From Corynebacterium heidelbergense (GTDB lineage: Bacteria; Actinomycetota; Actinomycetes; Mycobacteriales; Mycobacteriaceae), in contig NZ_CP063191.1 in NCBI RefSeq assembly GCF_028609845.1, positions 1,116,001-1,180,000 on the forward strand: a DNA stretch of 64,000 bases, read 5' to 3'. The translations under genes were made by a program, and so were the position numbers. Of this stretch, positions 11,470 to 20,548 are shown piece by piece. The notes under the pieces are model-generated. The model was not told the origin of the DNA and made no database searches. It saw only the letters and a list, made by a program, of their open reading frames with translations. Each line of letters starts with the position of its first letter. Position 1 is the stretch's first letter.

Positions 11470-11525
11470 GATTGCTGTGTTGATCCTTTACGTCTGTTCG
11501 TCGGTGAAGTGGGGGTTCCTGGTGC

Positions 11526-12758
11526 TTACAGGACCGTGTCGTGCAGCTCTTGCTCGATCTTCTGCTCGAGTTGCTCGCGGACGCTGGCCAGCGGGATCCG
11601 GCGGATCACGTCGGTGAAGAAGCCGCGCACGATGAGCATCTTCGCCGTGGTTTCCGGGATGCCACGCGAGCGCAGGTAGAACATCTGCTCGTCATCAAAG
11701 CGGCCCACCGTGGCGGCGTGCCCGGCACCGGTGATCTCCCCGGTCTGGATCTCTAGGTTCGGCACCGAGTCGGCGCGAGCCCCGGGGGTGAGCAGCAGGT
11801 TGTTGTTCTTTTCGTAAGTATCCGTACCGGTGGCATCCGGGCGGATGAGCACATCCCCGATCCAGGCCGTGCGGGCATCCGGGGTCCGCTTGTCCGTGGA
11901 ACCGGCGGTGATCTCCCCCTGCAGCGCCCCCTTGTACAGCACGTTGGAGCGACAGTTCTTCTCGGAGTGGTCCACCAACAGCCGCTGCTCGAAGTACTGG
12001 CCCGCGTCGGCGAAGTACAACCCCAGCAGTTCGGCATCCCCGCCGGGAGCGGTGAACCGCACGTGCGGCACGGCGCGGACGACCTCCCCGCCGAAGGCGG
12101 CGTAGGTGTGCCGCACGGTAGCGTCCCGGCCGACCTGAATGTGGGAGTTGGACAGGTGGATCGCGTCACGGTTCCAGTCCTCCAGCACCACGCAGGTCAG
12201 ACGGGCCCCGTCGCCGACGACAAACTCCACGTTGTCCGAGTGCTTACCACTGCCCTCGTAGCGCAGCACCACGACGGCCTCGGCCTGCTCTTCCAGCTCC
12301 ACGACCAGGGTGGAATAGCTGGCGACACCCTCACCGGCGCCGGCGACGGTGATCCGCACCGGCTCATCGAGCGCGGCACCGCGCGCCACCCGGACGTAGT
12401 TCGCGCTGCTGGTTTGAGACCAGGCGTACGCAGCCGCGTAATCCACCGGGGCACCGGCGCGTCCCAGGCGCTCGTCGTCGGTGGCCAGCTCCTCGGCGAA
12501 CACGCGCTTGGTGGCGGAGCTGGCGTCGTCCCCCGAAAAATTAACTTGAACCGAAGCCCGGCCGGTGGATTCGACGGAACCGTCCTGCAGCCCACCCAGG
12601 CGCCGCAGGGGGGTGAAACGCCAGTCCTCGTCCTTGCTCACGGGCGGGTGGAAGTCGGCCGGGTCGAAGGAGGTAAACCGGTCCCCCTTCGTCTGGTGGT
12701 CCGTGCCTGCGGGCACGGGGGTCAGGCTGGGTTCAGTTTCGGTAAGTGGGGCGGTCAT
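11526..12758 (-). CDS. sufD: Fe-S scaffold subunit SufD
   Basis: A 410-residue beta-helix protein that pairs with SufB. The first ~40 residues are a variable acidic/Pro-rich tail. The core has AYAWSQTSSANYVRVARG and, near the C-terminus, GAGHAATVGRFDDEQMFYLRSRGI. That segment holds the histidine reported to be a cluster ligand at the SufB-SufD interface. It begins 5 bases after the sufB stop, so it is coupled to sufB. SufD stabilises the scaffold and is needed for iron acquisition in studied systems. Confidence 0.96.
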   Translation of the reverse strand: MTAPLTETEPSLTPVPAGTDHQTKGDRFTSFDPADFHPPVSKDEDWRFTPLRRLGGLQDGSVESTGRASVQVNFSGDDASSATKRVFAEELATDDERLGRAGAPVDYAAAYAWSQTSSANYVRVARGAALDEPVRITVAGAGEGVASYSTLVVELEEQAEAVVVLRYEGSGKHSDNVEFVVGDGARLTCVVLEDWNRDAIHLSNSHIQVGRDATVRHTYAAFGGEVVRAVPHVRFTAPGGDAELLGLYFADAGQYFEQRLLVDHSEKNCRSNVLYKGALQGEITAGSTDKRTPDARTAWIGDVLIRPDATGTDTYEKNNNLLLTPGARADSVPNLEIQTGEITGAGHAATVGRFDDEQMFYLRSRGIPETTAKMLIVRGFFTDVIRRIPLASVREQLEQKIEQELHDTVL

Positions 12759-12763
12759 TGGTT

Positions 12764-14197
12764 TTAACCCACCGATCCTTCCATTTGCAGTTCGATGAGG
12801 CGGTTGAGCTCGAGGGCGTATTCCATCGGCAACTCCTTGGCGATGGGCTCCACGAAGCCGCGGACGATCATGGCCATGGCCTCGTCCTCCTCGATGCCTC
12901 GGCTCATGAGGTAGAACAGTTGGTCCTCGGAGACCTGCGAGACCGTGGCCTCGTGGCCGAGGGTCACGTGGTCATTGCGGATGTCGTTGTAGGGGTAGGT
13001 GTCCGACCGGGAAATCGAGTCCACCAACAGGGCATCGCATTCCACGTTGGAGGTGGAGTGGTGGGCGTTGTTGTGGATCTGCACCAGGCCGCGGTAGGCC
13101 GCGCGTCCGCCGCCGCGGGCAACGGACTTGGAGACGATGTTGGAGCTGGTGTATGGGGCCATGTGGGTCATCTTGGCGCCCGTGTCCTGGAACTGGCCCT
13201 CCCCGGCGAAGGCGACGGAGAGCACCTCGCCCTTGGCGTAGGGGCCGGTCATCCACACGGCCGGGTACTTCATGGTGACCTTGGAGCCGATGTTGCCGTC
13301 CACCCATTCCATGGTTCCGCCCTCGTCCACCTTGGTGCGCTTGGTCACCAGGTTGTAGACGTTGTTGGACCAGTTCTGGATGGTGGTGTAGCGGCAGCGC
13401 CCGCCCTTCTTCACGACGATTTCCACCACCGCGGAGTGCAGCGAGTCCGTCTTGTAGATCGGCGCGGTGCAGCCCTCTACGTAGTGGACGTAGGCATCCT
13501 CGTCCACGATGATGAGGGTGCGCTCGAACTGGCCCATGTTCTCCGTGTTGATGCGGAAGTAGGCCTGCAGCGGGATGTCCACGTGGACGCCCTTGGGCAC
13601 GTAGATGAAGGAGCCGCCGGACCACACTGCGGTGTTCAGCGCGGAGAACTTGTTGTCTCCGGCGGGGATGACGGTGCCGAAGTACTCCTCGAACAGCTCG
13701 GGGTAATCCCGCAGGCCCGTGTCGGTGTCCACGAAGATCACGCCCTGGCTCTCCAGGTCCTCGCGGATCTGGTGGTAGACCACTTCCGATTCATATTGGG
13801 CGGCGACGCCAGCAACCAAGCGCTGGCGTTCGGCCTCGGGGATGCCCAACTTGTCGTAGGTGTTCTTGATGTCCTCCGGCAGATCTTCCCAGGTGGTGGC
13901 CTGCTTCTCGGTGGAGCGCACGAAGTATTTGATCTGGTCAAAGTCGATGCCGGAGAGGTCCGCACCCCAAGTGGGCATGGGCTTCTTGTCGAAGATCTCG
14001 AGGGCCTTCAGGCGGCGCTGGAGCATCCACTCCGGTTCGGACTTCTTGGCGGAGATGTCGCGGACGACATCCTCGTTGAGGCCGCGGCGGGCGGAGGCCC
14101 CGGCGGCGTCCGAATCGTGCCAGCCGTAGCCGTACGCACCGATGGAGTTGATGATCTCCTCGTCGGTCTGGGGGGTCTTCTGAGCTGCTTGAGTCAT
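12764..14197 (-). CDS. sufB: Fe-S scaffold subunit SufB
   Basis: A 477-residue protein, the scaffold on which the nascent [4Fe-4S] cluster is built. Visible are the conserved [20 protein letters not shown], the cysteine-containing [20 protein letters not shown] and [16 protein letters not shown], which holds the conserved glutamate near the cluster site. There is no intein: the length is normal, unlike mycobacterial SufB, which often carries one. First structural gene of the operon, 4 bases after sufR. Confidence 0.97.
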   Translation of the reverse strand: MTQAAQKTPQTDEEIINSIGAYGYGWHDSDAAGASARRGLNEDVVRDISAKKSEPEWMLQRRLKALEIFDKKPMPTWGADLSGIDFDQIKYFVRSTEKQATTWEDLPEDIKNTYDKLGIPEAERQRLVAGVAAQYESEVVYHQIREDLESQGVIFVDTDTGLRDYPELFEEYFGTVIPAGDNKFSALNTAVWSGGSFIYVPKGVHVDIPLQAYFRINTENMGQFERTLIIVDEDAYVHYVEGCTAPIYKTDSLHSAVVEIVVKKGGRCRYTTIQNWSNNVYNLVTKRTKVDEGGTMEWVDGNIGSKVTMKYPAVWMTGPYAKGEVLSVAFAGEGQFQDTGAKMTHMAPYTSSNIVSKSVARGGGRAAYRGLVQIHNNAHHSTSNVECDALLVDSISRSDTYPYNDIRNDHVTLGHEATVSQVSEDQLFYLMSRGIEEDEAMAMIVRGFVEPIAKELPMEYALELNRLIELQMEGSVG

Positions 14198-14201
14198 ACC
14201 T

Positions 14202-14933
14202 TTAGGTTTCCTTCGAAGTGGAAGGGTCAGTGGTGGAGGGGTCGATGATCGTCAGGGGAATGTGAGTGGTGCAAATCCCATTGCCGTCGGCGATGGTGGC
14301 CAACGGTTGGATGTGCTGCCCCAGCAATTCCGCTACGGCGCGGTGTTCGGCCGCGCAGAGCTCTGGGAATTCCTGGGCCACGTCCTGTATCGGGCAGTGG
14401 TGGCGACAGATCTGCACGCCGGTCCCCGCTTTGTCCACGGAGGCGGCGTAGCCGCGATCGCTGAGGGCTTGGGCGATAGCCCGAGCCTTTTGCACTACAG
14501 CGTCTTCATTAGTTTTACCTTTTTTCGGATCGTTTGTCCGCCGGTCCTCCGGCACGTCCGAAAGCAGTTGGTGAACGCGCTGCGTGGCGAAATCCTCCAC
14601 GGCGGCAGAACCGCCCGCCTGGCGCAGGGCGCGGAGGGCGAGCAGTGCCAGGGTGTCGTAATCATGGCCGAACTGGGCCCGGCCGGCATCGGTGAGGCGG
14701 TAGAGCTTCGCCGGTCGGCCCCGGTTTCCGGACTTGGGGGCGGTGACGATCTCGGCGAGGCCACCGTCCACAATGCTGTCCAGGTGCCTTCGCACGCCGG
14801 CTGCGGTGAGCCCCAGCTCGGAGCTGATGTCACCGGCGCTGACCGGGCCATGGCGCAGGACCTGAAGCAAAATACGGTGACGAGTGGTCGACTCCGACGC
14901 CTGCACGTGTGTGTCGCCCATCCTCTCACTCAT
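14202..14933 (-). CDS. sufR: Fe-S-sensing repressor of the suf operon, SufR
   Basis: A 243-residue regulator. The N-terminal winged helix-turn-helix (about residues 16-85) contains [23 protein letters not shown]. The C-terminal domain has [18 protein letters not shown] (C176, C180, C193), the expected Fe-S ligand pattern of SufR. It is first in the suf operon and divergent from mptB. Holo-SufR represses suf in studied bacteria; a candidate operator lies at 14982-14998. Start choice is uncertain: ATG 14933 is used here, while ATG 14921 and GTG 14951 are in frame, and none has a well-spaced Shine-Dalgarno, which would fit a leaderless or short-leader mRNA. Confidence 0.92.
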   Translation of the reverse strand: MSERMGDTHVQASESTTRHRILLQVLRHGPVSAGDISSELGLTAAGVRRHLDSIVDGGLAEIVTAPKSGNRGRPAKLYRLTDAGRAQFGHDYDTLALLALRALRQAGGSAAVEDFATQRVHQLLSDVPEDRRTNDPKKGKTNEDAVVQKARAIAQALSDRGYAASVDKAGTGVQICRHHCPIQDVAQEFPELCAAEHRAVAELLGQHIQPLATIADGNGICTTHIPLTIIDPSTTDPSTSKET

Positions 14934-14981
14934 CCTTCCGTGATCTGGCACGGCCGCACGTTCGATACAGCCACATGATTA

Positions 14982-14998
14982 GACAACACGAGTGTGTC
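14982..14998. promoter_or_regulatory. Palindrome in the sufR/mptB divergent promoter, candidate SufR operator
   Basis: Between the divergent sufR and mptB starts lies ACAC-GA-GTGT (14986-14995), flanked by GAC on the left and GTC on the right. On the suf strand it reads ACACTCGTGTTGT. It overlaps a possible suf promoter: -35 TTTAGG, 16-base spacer, -10 TAATCA. A repressor bound there would block RNA polymerase. Resemblance to the ACAC/TGTG-type half-sites described for mycobacterial SufR supports the call. Binding itself is inferred. Confidence 0.5.
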
Positions 14999-15043
14999 CT
15001 AAATGATTCCCCCTGTCCACTAAGGCATGCCTTGCCCAGGGGA

Positions 15044-15049
15044 TAAGAT
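15044..15049 (+). promoter_or_regulatory. -10 element of mptB, probable leaderless start
   Basis: TAAGAT fits the corynebacterial TAnnnT -10 pattern and ends 8 bases before the mptB ATG at 15058. Transcription should therefore begin at or within 1-2 bases of the start codon. No Shine-Dalgarno is present in the short space, consistent with a leaderless mRNA. No good -35 hexamer is visible. Confidence 0.4.
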
Positions 15050-15057
15050 GGCCCACT

Positions 15058-16629
15058 ATGACCAGCCTGCGTAGCCAACTTCCCCACCTCGGGTTTGCTG
15101 GATCGCGCTCGGCGCAACTCCACGAGGACCTCAAGCCCTCCGCTCCGCCGACCATCCCCCCCGGAGCCCCGCAACAGCTCCGGGCCACGATCTGGCTGGG
15201 CACCTTCGGCACCGTGCTGATGGCCATCGGCGGCTTGGGGGCCGGGGCCCTGCCCGTGGTGAACAACCCCCTGTGGGGGGTGCCGGGGCTCAACGTGCTC
15301 GCCCAGATGCTGCACACCACAACCGTCATCACGTTCCTCGGCATCGGCTTCCTGGTCCTCGCCTGGGTCCGACTGGAGAAGTTCGCCACCTCCGCGCTGC
15401 CCCTGCGCACACTGTGGCGCACCCTCCTGCTGTGGATCTTCCCGCTCCTGTTCACCGCCCCGCTGTTCACGCAGGATATCTACAGTTACCTGGCCCAGGG
15501 TTCCATCGCCGCGCACGGCATGGACCCCTATGCCGCCGGGCCCGTGGACCTGCTGGGAATCAACAATCCCCTGGCCCGGTCCGTGCCGCTGCTGTGGGCC
15601 CACTCCCCCTCCCCCTATGGTCCGGTGGCCCTCGCCGTCGGCGCCGGCATCTCCTTACTCACCGGGGACAACATCGCCCTCGCCGTCTGCGCCCACCGAG
15701 CGATCAGCGTCGCCGGTGTACTGCTGGCGGGTTGGGCCCTGGTGCGATTGGCCCGGCGGTGCCACGTCACCGCCGCCCGCGCCCTGTGGCTGGGCGTCCT
15801 TAATCCCCTCACCCTCCTGCACCTCGTCGGCGGGATCCACAACGAGGCCATCATGCTCGGCCTCCTCCTCGCCGGCCTGGAGCTCGTCCTGCGCGGCACC
15901 GATGAGATCCCCCGCCCCCGCCCGACCCGCTGGTTCCTCACCATCACCGGCCTCGCGTTGATCACCTCCGCGGGCATGGTGAAGGTCACGGCCCTTGCGG
16001 CGCTGGGCTTCGCCGGGGTGGTGCTGGCTCGGCGGTGGGGTGGGACGGCCCTGGACCTACTGCGAGCCGCCGTTGCCTGCGCGCTGTGTGCCGCCGTGGT
16101 GGCCAGCGCCTGGTCCTTCGGCACCGGCGTGGGTTTCGGGTGGATCTTCGCCCAGGGCGGGGCCACGGAGATCACTTCCTGGATGTCCATGACCACCCTC
16201 ACGGGTCTGGCCTCCGCGACTCTCGGCAGCGTACTGGGCCTGGGGGATCACACCCAGACTTCCCTGACTATCTTCCGGGCGCTCGGGGCCGCCTTCGGGA
16301 TGTTCTGGCTGCTGCGCATGTTGCTGGCCGCCTTCCGTGGGCGCATCCACCCGGTGGGCGGCTTTGGGGTGGCGATGTTCTTCCTCGTCATCTTCTTCCC
16401 CGTCGTGCACCCCTGGTACCTCCTGTGGGCCATCGTCCCGCTTGCCGCGTGGGCCAATACCCGCGGCTTCCGCCTCGCCGTCATCGGCTACTCCGTGGCG
16501 TTCAGCTTCTTCGTCCTGCCCAGGGGGCTCAGCTTGCCGCCCGCCACCGTCGGGTACATGTACGTCATGGCGGCCGGCATCTTCGCCTTGCTGCTGCTCG
16601 GCGGTCGGCGCGCCTTCCAAACGGACTAA
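15058..16629 (+). CDS. mptB: Alpha-(1->6)-mannopyranosyltransferase MptB
   Basis: A 523-residue polytopic membrane protein of the GT-C superfamily that uses polyprenyl-phosphate-mannose to build the mannan core of lipomannan and lipoarabinomannan outside the membrane. It has many hydrophobic helices. The GT-C acidic loop after the first helices is seen as LFTQDIYSYLAQGSIAAHGMDPY (about residues 136-158). A short soluble N-terminal tail of about 40 residues precedes the first helix. The position divergent from suf and upstream of an ABC exporter pair and ctaA matches C. glutamicum mptB and mycobacterial Rv1459c. It is restricted to lipoglycan-making actinobacteria, a taxonomic clue. Confidence 0.92.
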   Translation: MTSLRSQLPHLGFAGSRSAQLHEDLKPSAPPTIPPGAPQQLRATIWLGTFGTVLMAIGGLGAGALPVVNNPLWGVPGLNVLAQMLHTTTVITFLGIGFLVLAWVRLEKFATSALPLRTLWRTLLLWIFPLLFTAPLFTQDIYSYLAQGSIAAHGMDPYAAGPVDLLGINNPLARSVPLLWAHSPSPYGPVALAVGAGISLLTGDNIALAVCAHRAISVAGVLLAGWALVRLARRCHVTAARALWLGVLNPLTLLHLVGGIHNEAIMLGLLLAGLELVLRGTDEIPRPRPTRWFLTITGLALITSAGMVKVTALAALGFAGVVLARRWGGTALDLLRAAVACALCAAVVASAWSFGTGVGFGWIFAQGGATEITSWMSMTTLTGLASATLGSVLGLGDHTQTSLTIFRALGAAFGMFWLLRMLLAAFRGRIHPVGGFGVAMFFLVIFFPVVHPWYLLWAIVPLAAWANTRGFRLAVIGYSVAFSFFVLPRGLSLPPATVGYMYVMAAGIFALLLLGGRRAFQTD

Positions 16630-16640
16630 GCTGTTCTTTC

Positions 16641-17627
16641 GTGACTACAGCAGGTTCAACACCGCTTCTGGACGTCCGCTCCGTCGTCCGCCGCTTCGGC
16701 AAAACCATCGCCGTGGACGGCCTGGACTTTCACGTGGATCGCAGCGAGGTCGTCTGCGTCCTCGGCCCCAACGGGGCCGGCAAGACCACCACCATCGAGA
16801 TGTGCGAGGGCTTCCAGCGCCCAGACAGCGGCAGCGTGCGCGTATTTGGCATGGATCCCTTCGCCGACAGCGATAAGGTTCGCGAGCGCATCGGCGTGAT
16901 GCTCCAGGGGGGTGGGGCCTACCCTGGGATCCGCGTGGGGGAAATGCTCCGGTTGGTGGCGTCCTACAGCGCCCATCCCCTGGACACCGAATGGCTGCTG
17001 CACACCGTCGGCCTGGAACGGCAGCGCAAAACGACGTTTCGGCGCCTGTCCGGGGGGCAGCAGCAGCGGCTCGCCCTGGCCTGCGCCCTGGTCGGCCGGC
17101 CTGAGCTGGTTTTCCTGGACGAGCCCACCGCCGGCCTAGACGCCCAATCCCGCCTACTGGTGTGGGACCTCATCTCCTCCCTTCGGCGCGACGGGGTTTC
17201 CGTGGTCCTGACCACCCACCTGCTCGACGAGGCGGAGGCTCTCTCCGATCGCGTGGTCATCATCGACCGCGGCACCGTGGTGGCCCAGGGCAGCCCGGCG
17301 GAGCTGACCACCTCCCTGGCCACCGCCACCTCCGGGTCGCGCATCGTGCTGCAGCTGGATGGGGTGATCGACGTTCCATCCTTTGTGGACGCCACCTGCC
17401 AGCGCGCCGGTCTGGGCGTCCCCACGGACGATGACCGGGGCCTGACCATGGTGCGCATCCGCCCTGGCAGCTACGCCCTCAACGGCCCCCACCCCACCCC
17501 CGGGCTGCTCACCGCCGTGACTCAGGCCGCCGCGGACCAGGGGGTGCTCATCACCTCCCTCGACATGAACAAGACATCCCTGGAGGACGTGTTCCTCTCC
17601 ATCACGGGAAGGCAGATGCGTGGATAA
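16641..17627 (+). CDS. ABC exporter ATP-binding protein (DrrA-type)
   Basis: A 328-residue single ABC ATPase. It has Walker A GPNGAGKTTT near residue 46, signature LSGGQQQRLALA and Walker B LVFLDEPTAGLD, then the extended C-terminal region typical of drug/lipid exporter ATPases of the DrrA/CcmA class. GTG 16641 is the start, 11 bases after mptB. The stop overlaps the next gene's start as GTGGATAA, so it is coupled to the permease. Orthologues sit in the same place in Corynebacterium and Mycobacterium. The cargo is unknown; location beside mptB makes an envelope-related substrate possible, but this is only inference. Confidence 0.9.
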   Translation: MTTAGSTPLLDVRSVVRRFGKTIAVDGLDFHVDRSEVVCVLGPNGAGKTTTIEMCEGFQRPDSGSVRVFGMDPFADSDKVRERIGVMLQGGGAYPGIRVGEMLRLVASYSAHPLDTEWLLHTVGLERQRKTTFRRLSGGQQQRLALACALVGRPELVFLDEPTAGLDAQSRLLVWDLISSLRRDGVSVVLTTHLLDEAEALSDRVVIIDRGTVVAQGSPAELTTSLATATSGSRIVLQLDGVIDVPSFVDATCQRAGLGVPTDDDRGLTMVRIRPGSYALNGPHPTPGLLTAVTQAAADQGVLITSLDMNKTSLEDVFLSITGRQMRG

Positions 17628-18459
17628 CAATTACACCACCACAGACCGGCACGATGCCACACCAGACCGGCAAGACACCGCCGAGCGCTTCCCCGTCGGG
17701 CAGTTCCGCCCCGATCCCCGCCGTTCCAGCGCGAAGACGATGCTGCTGGCTCAGGCAAAGATCGAGTCCCTCCTGTTCCTGCGCCACGGCGAGCAGCAGT
17801 TGATCTCCCTGATCATTCCGATTGGGCTGCTTGTGGGCTTCTCCCTGCTGCCATTCGTACCCCTGGATCACCCCGTGTACCGGGTGTTCCCTATGGCCCT
17901 GGCGGTTGCGATCATGGGCGCCGGTTTCACCGGGCAGGCCATTGCCGTGGCCTTCGACCGGAAGTACGGAGCGCTGAAGCGGATTGGGGCCTCCGGGGTG
18001 CCCACCTGGGCGCTGATTGGCGGGAAGATCGTTGCCGTGGGGGCGGTGGTGGTTGTGCAACTGACGGTGCTGACGGTGGTGGCGCTGCTGCTGGGTTGGC
18101 GGCCGGAGGGGGCTGGGGTCTTCTCCGCGATCATTTTCGTGGTGCTCGGCGTGGCGGCGTTCACCAGCCTGGGGTTGGCCCTGGGCGGGACGCTGTCTTC
18201 GGAGATGACGCTGGCAATCGGGAACACTATTTGGTTCGTTTTCCTGGGGGCGGCGGCCTTCGCCACTATCTCCCCGAACGCCTCCGAGGGAACCCGGGCC
18301 CTGCTGCACCTGTTTCCTTCGGTGGCTTTGACGGAGGGGTTGCGCGGGGCGGCCGGGGGAAGTTTCAACGCCCTAGCCGCGGTGGTGCTGGCGGTGTGGG
18401 CGGTGTTGGGGTCCGTTTTGGTCGTGCGCTTTTTCAGCTTCACCACCAGAGACGATTAA
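17620..18459 (+). CDS. ABC exporter permease (ABC-2 type)
   Basis: A 279-residue membrane protein with a charged ~40-residue N-terminal tail and about six hydrophobic helices. It contains the ABC-2 type feature of a re-entrant region near AVAFDRKYGALKRIGASGVP. It overlaps the ATPase gene by 8 bases and ends 10 bases before ctaA, so the mptB-ATPase-permease-ctaA group is probably one operon. Transported substrate is unknown. Confidence 0.88.
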   Translation: MDNNYTTTDRHDATPDRQDTAERFPVGQFRPDPRRSSAKTMLLAQAKIESLLFLRHGEQQLISLIIPIGLLVGFSLLPFVPLDHPVYRVFPMALAVAIMGAGFTGQAIAVAFDRKYGALKRIGASGVPTWALIGGKIVAVGAVVVVQLTVLTVVALLLGWRPEGAGVFSAIIFVVLGVAAFTSLGLALGGTLSSEMTLAIGNTIWFVFLGAAAFATISPNASEGTRALLHLFPSVALTEGLRGAAGGSFNALAAVVLAVWAVLGSVLVVRFFSFTTRDD

Positions 18460-18469
18460 GGTTGGAGGG

Positions 18470-19456
18470 GTGAAAACCTCGCTCTCCCCCGGCACCGCAC
18501 CTGCCGAATCAACGTTGTCCGGCAAGCCCGAGTGGGCCCGTCAGCGGTTGCTGGCGATCATCCTGCTGATCTGCCAGACGGGGATTACCTTTACCGGATC
18601 CTTGGTGCGCGTCACCGGTTCCGGGTTGGGCTGCAATACGTGGCCGCAGTGCCATCCCGGGTCCTTCGTGCCGGTCCCGGGTGCGGCGCCGTGGATCCAT
18701 CAGATGATTGAGTTCGGCAACCGCTTGCTGACGTTCGTCCTGGCCATTGCGGCACTGGCGACGTTCATCGCGGTGTGGCGGGCCGGGCGGCGCAGTGCGG
18801 TGAAGTGGCTGGCTTTCATTCAGGGGATCGGGATCATCGTGCAGGCCGTGCTGGGTGGGATCTCGGTGCGCCTGGATTTGGCGTGGTGGAGCGTGGGGCT
18901 GCACTTCTTGCCCTCCATGGTGCTGGTGTTCTTCGCGGCGGTGTTGGTGACCCGTATCGGCGAGCCGGATGAGGCCCCCGTTCGGCATAACGAGCCGCCG
19001 TCGCTGGAGATCCTCACGCACCTCTCCGCTGGTCTACTGGCGCTGACGCTAATCACGGGAGTGATGGTGACCGGGTCCGGGCCGCACGCCGGGGACGCCG
19101 CCATCAAGCCCGAGAACCGCTTGCAGCTGCCTTTGGTGGAGATTGCCCACATTCACGCCCACTCCATGTATCTGTACCTCGGCGTGACTATCGGCCTGTT
19201 GGCCGGGTTGCTCGCCGTTCGGGTGCCGCGCAACATCAAGCGCGCGACGCTGCTGCTGATCGTGGGCATCATCCTTCAGGCCTTCGTGGGCATCATCCAG
19301 TACTGGATGGGCGTCCCCCGGTGGACCGTGCCCCTGCACGTGGTCGGGTCCGGGATCGTGACGGCCGCGACCGGGTTTCTGTGGTCTCTCATGGTGCGGC
19401 GCCAAATCGCGCCAGGCTGGGGCCCGGTGTCCAGCCAGAAGGCGGTGGAGCGCTAG
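18470..19456 (+). CDS. ctaA: Heme A synthase (COX15 family)
   Basis: A 328-residue, roughly eight-helix membrane enzyme that oxidises heme O to heme A for cytochrome aa3 oxidase. Heme-ligating histidines appear in IHQMIEFGNRLLT, VGLHFLPSM, IAHIHAHSMYLYLG and VPLHVVGSG. The first loop has the conserved cysteine pair in GLGCNTWPQCHPGS. The GTG at 18470 is preceded by GGAGG. CtaB, which makes its substrate, is encoded 1.1 kb away on the other strand. The two genes are usually close neighbours in actinobacteria; here the DUF222-HNH relic separates them. Confidence 0.96.
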   Translation: MKTSLSPGTAPAESTLSGKPEWARQRLLAIILLICQTGITFTGSLVRVTGSGLGCNTWPQCHPGSFVPVPGAAPWIHQMIEFGNRLLTFVLAIAALATFIAVWRAGRRSAVKWLAFIQGIGIIVQAVLGGISVRLDLAWWSVGLHFLPSMVLVFFAAVLVTRIGEPDEAPVRHNEPPSLEILTHLSAGLLALTLITGVMVTGSGPHAGDAAIKPENRLQLPLVEIAHIHAHSMYLYLGVTIGLLAGLLAVRVPRNIKRATLLLIVGIILQAFVGIIQYWMGVPRWTVPLHVVGSGIVTAATGFLWSLMVRRQIAPGWGPVSSQKAVER

Positions 19457-19736
19457 CTCCTGGTTTCTCTTCGGTCTCTTCTCCCGGACGCCAACAGCGC
19501 CGCCACATCCCACCGGCTGGGTAATCGAAACACTATCCGATCGAACACCCGCACCAACCCACCTGCGACCCCACCCCACCCAGCCGTTTTTACCGCCCCC
19601 ATGCCACCCAACCCCCCAACCCCCGACACCACACCGGTAAAAACCCCACACCACACACCAACCACCACCAGCACACCAACCACCACCATTACCGGGGCCG
19701 TCGTGGCGGGTTTGTGATCCCACCGACGCGTTCAGC
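19457..19736. other. Intergenic stretch with C-rich low-complexity tract
   Basis: No gene is supported here. The right half (about 19550-19700) is extremely C/A-rich on the plus strand, with little purine-G, unlike flanking coding DNA. Its minus strand has four G-runs (GGGGG, GGGGGG, GGG, GGGGG) at 19596-19624 with loops of 2, 2 and 6 bases, which fits a G-quadruplex motif. The stretch probably includes decayed 5' sequence of the DUF222-HNH relic that follows. Confidence 0.5.
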
Positions 19737-20468
19737 GTGCACGCGGTGACCGGCAACCGCCAGCACCTCGCCACCGCCCAGGTGTGCGCCCCGGACGACC
19801 CGGAGGTGGTCATCAGCGATATCGCCACCCGCCTAGCCGACGACCTCCTCGCCGTGCCACCTGCCCACCGCCAACAGGTGGACACCACCATCGCCACCAA
19901 GGTGCTCACCCCCACCCGGGCATGCCAAGCCGTACCCGCCGTGCGGTGTGTCCACAGGCGGGTGCAGGCCATCATCGCCGAGATCTGCCCCCCCCCAGCC
20001 CGGCCCACCGACACCGACGAGGTCCCCACCCCACCACCTTCGGCGGGGACCTTGTCGATCGACACCCGCGACGAGAACACCACCACATTCCACCTGAGCG
20101 TGGATAAACCCGACGCCGCTGAACTCACCGCCGCGATCACCACCACCGCCGCCCGCGGTGACCTCACCACCGCCGAGGCGCTTATCGCCCTGATCCGCGG
20201 GCAGGTGGCCACCTCGGTGACCGGGAACCTGCCATGCCTCTGCGCGTTCCACCACCGGGTGAAAACCTCCGGCCACTGGGACGTCACCATGGCCGGTGAC
20301 GGCACCCAAGCATGGACCAGCCACGGCGACGGGGACGTTATCATCACCGAACCCGGCGGGCCGCTACGCCGAGCATCGTTCACCCACCGGGCCACCAACC
20401 GCGCGAGAATACTCACCGAACGCAACAACCAACTCAAACCCCCACCCGACGACGAACCCCCCTTCTAA
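19737..20468 (+). pseudogene. DUF222/HNH endonuclease relic with internal in-frame deletion
   Basis: An open 243-codon frame. Residues ~45-160 resemble the DUF222 (13E12 repeat) domain: VLTPTRACQAVPAVRCVHRRVQ and TFHLSVDKPDAAELTAAI. At residue ~162 the text jumps directly to NLPCLCAFHHRVKTSGHWDVTM, which is the end of the C-terminal HNH nuclease domain. The region that normally lies between, including the zinc-binding CRFPGC-type segment and the first catalytic His-Asp part, is absent. The N-terminus is also short (intact proteins are about 400-500 residues). The family is a multicopy, mobile-looking HNH group in actinobacteria. With half the active site missing, nuclease function is very unlikely. 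No Shine-Dalgarno is evident for GTG 19737. Confidence 0.7.
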
Positions 20469-20479
20469 CCCCCACACCA

Positions 20480-20498
20480 CCCACACCCACCCACACCC
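20480..20498 (-). repeat. G-quadruplex-capable tract 3' of ctaB
   Basis: The plus strand has four CCC runs separated by ACA, A and ACA. The minus strand therefore reads GGG-TGT-GGG-T-GGG-TGT-GGG, a short-loop G-quadruplex motif. It lies just past the ctaB stop on the ctaB-sense strand and just past the end of the HNH relic. Folding is inferred from the pattern only. Confidence 0.5.
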
Positions 20499-20548
20499 AC
20501 CACTCAGGGCACGCGGGCTACCCACCCACGCCCACACCCCGGGGCTAC

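Noticed and set aside
12764..14197. Intein in sufB, common in mycobacteria
   Set aside because: Protein length (477) and continuous motifs show no insertion.
19457..20548. CRISPR array or tandem repeat array in the C-rich ctaA-ctaB gap
   Set aside because: No regularly spaced direct repeats with unique spacers; only low-complexity CCCA-type runs.
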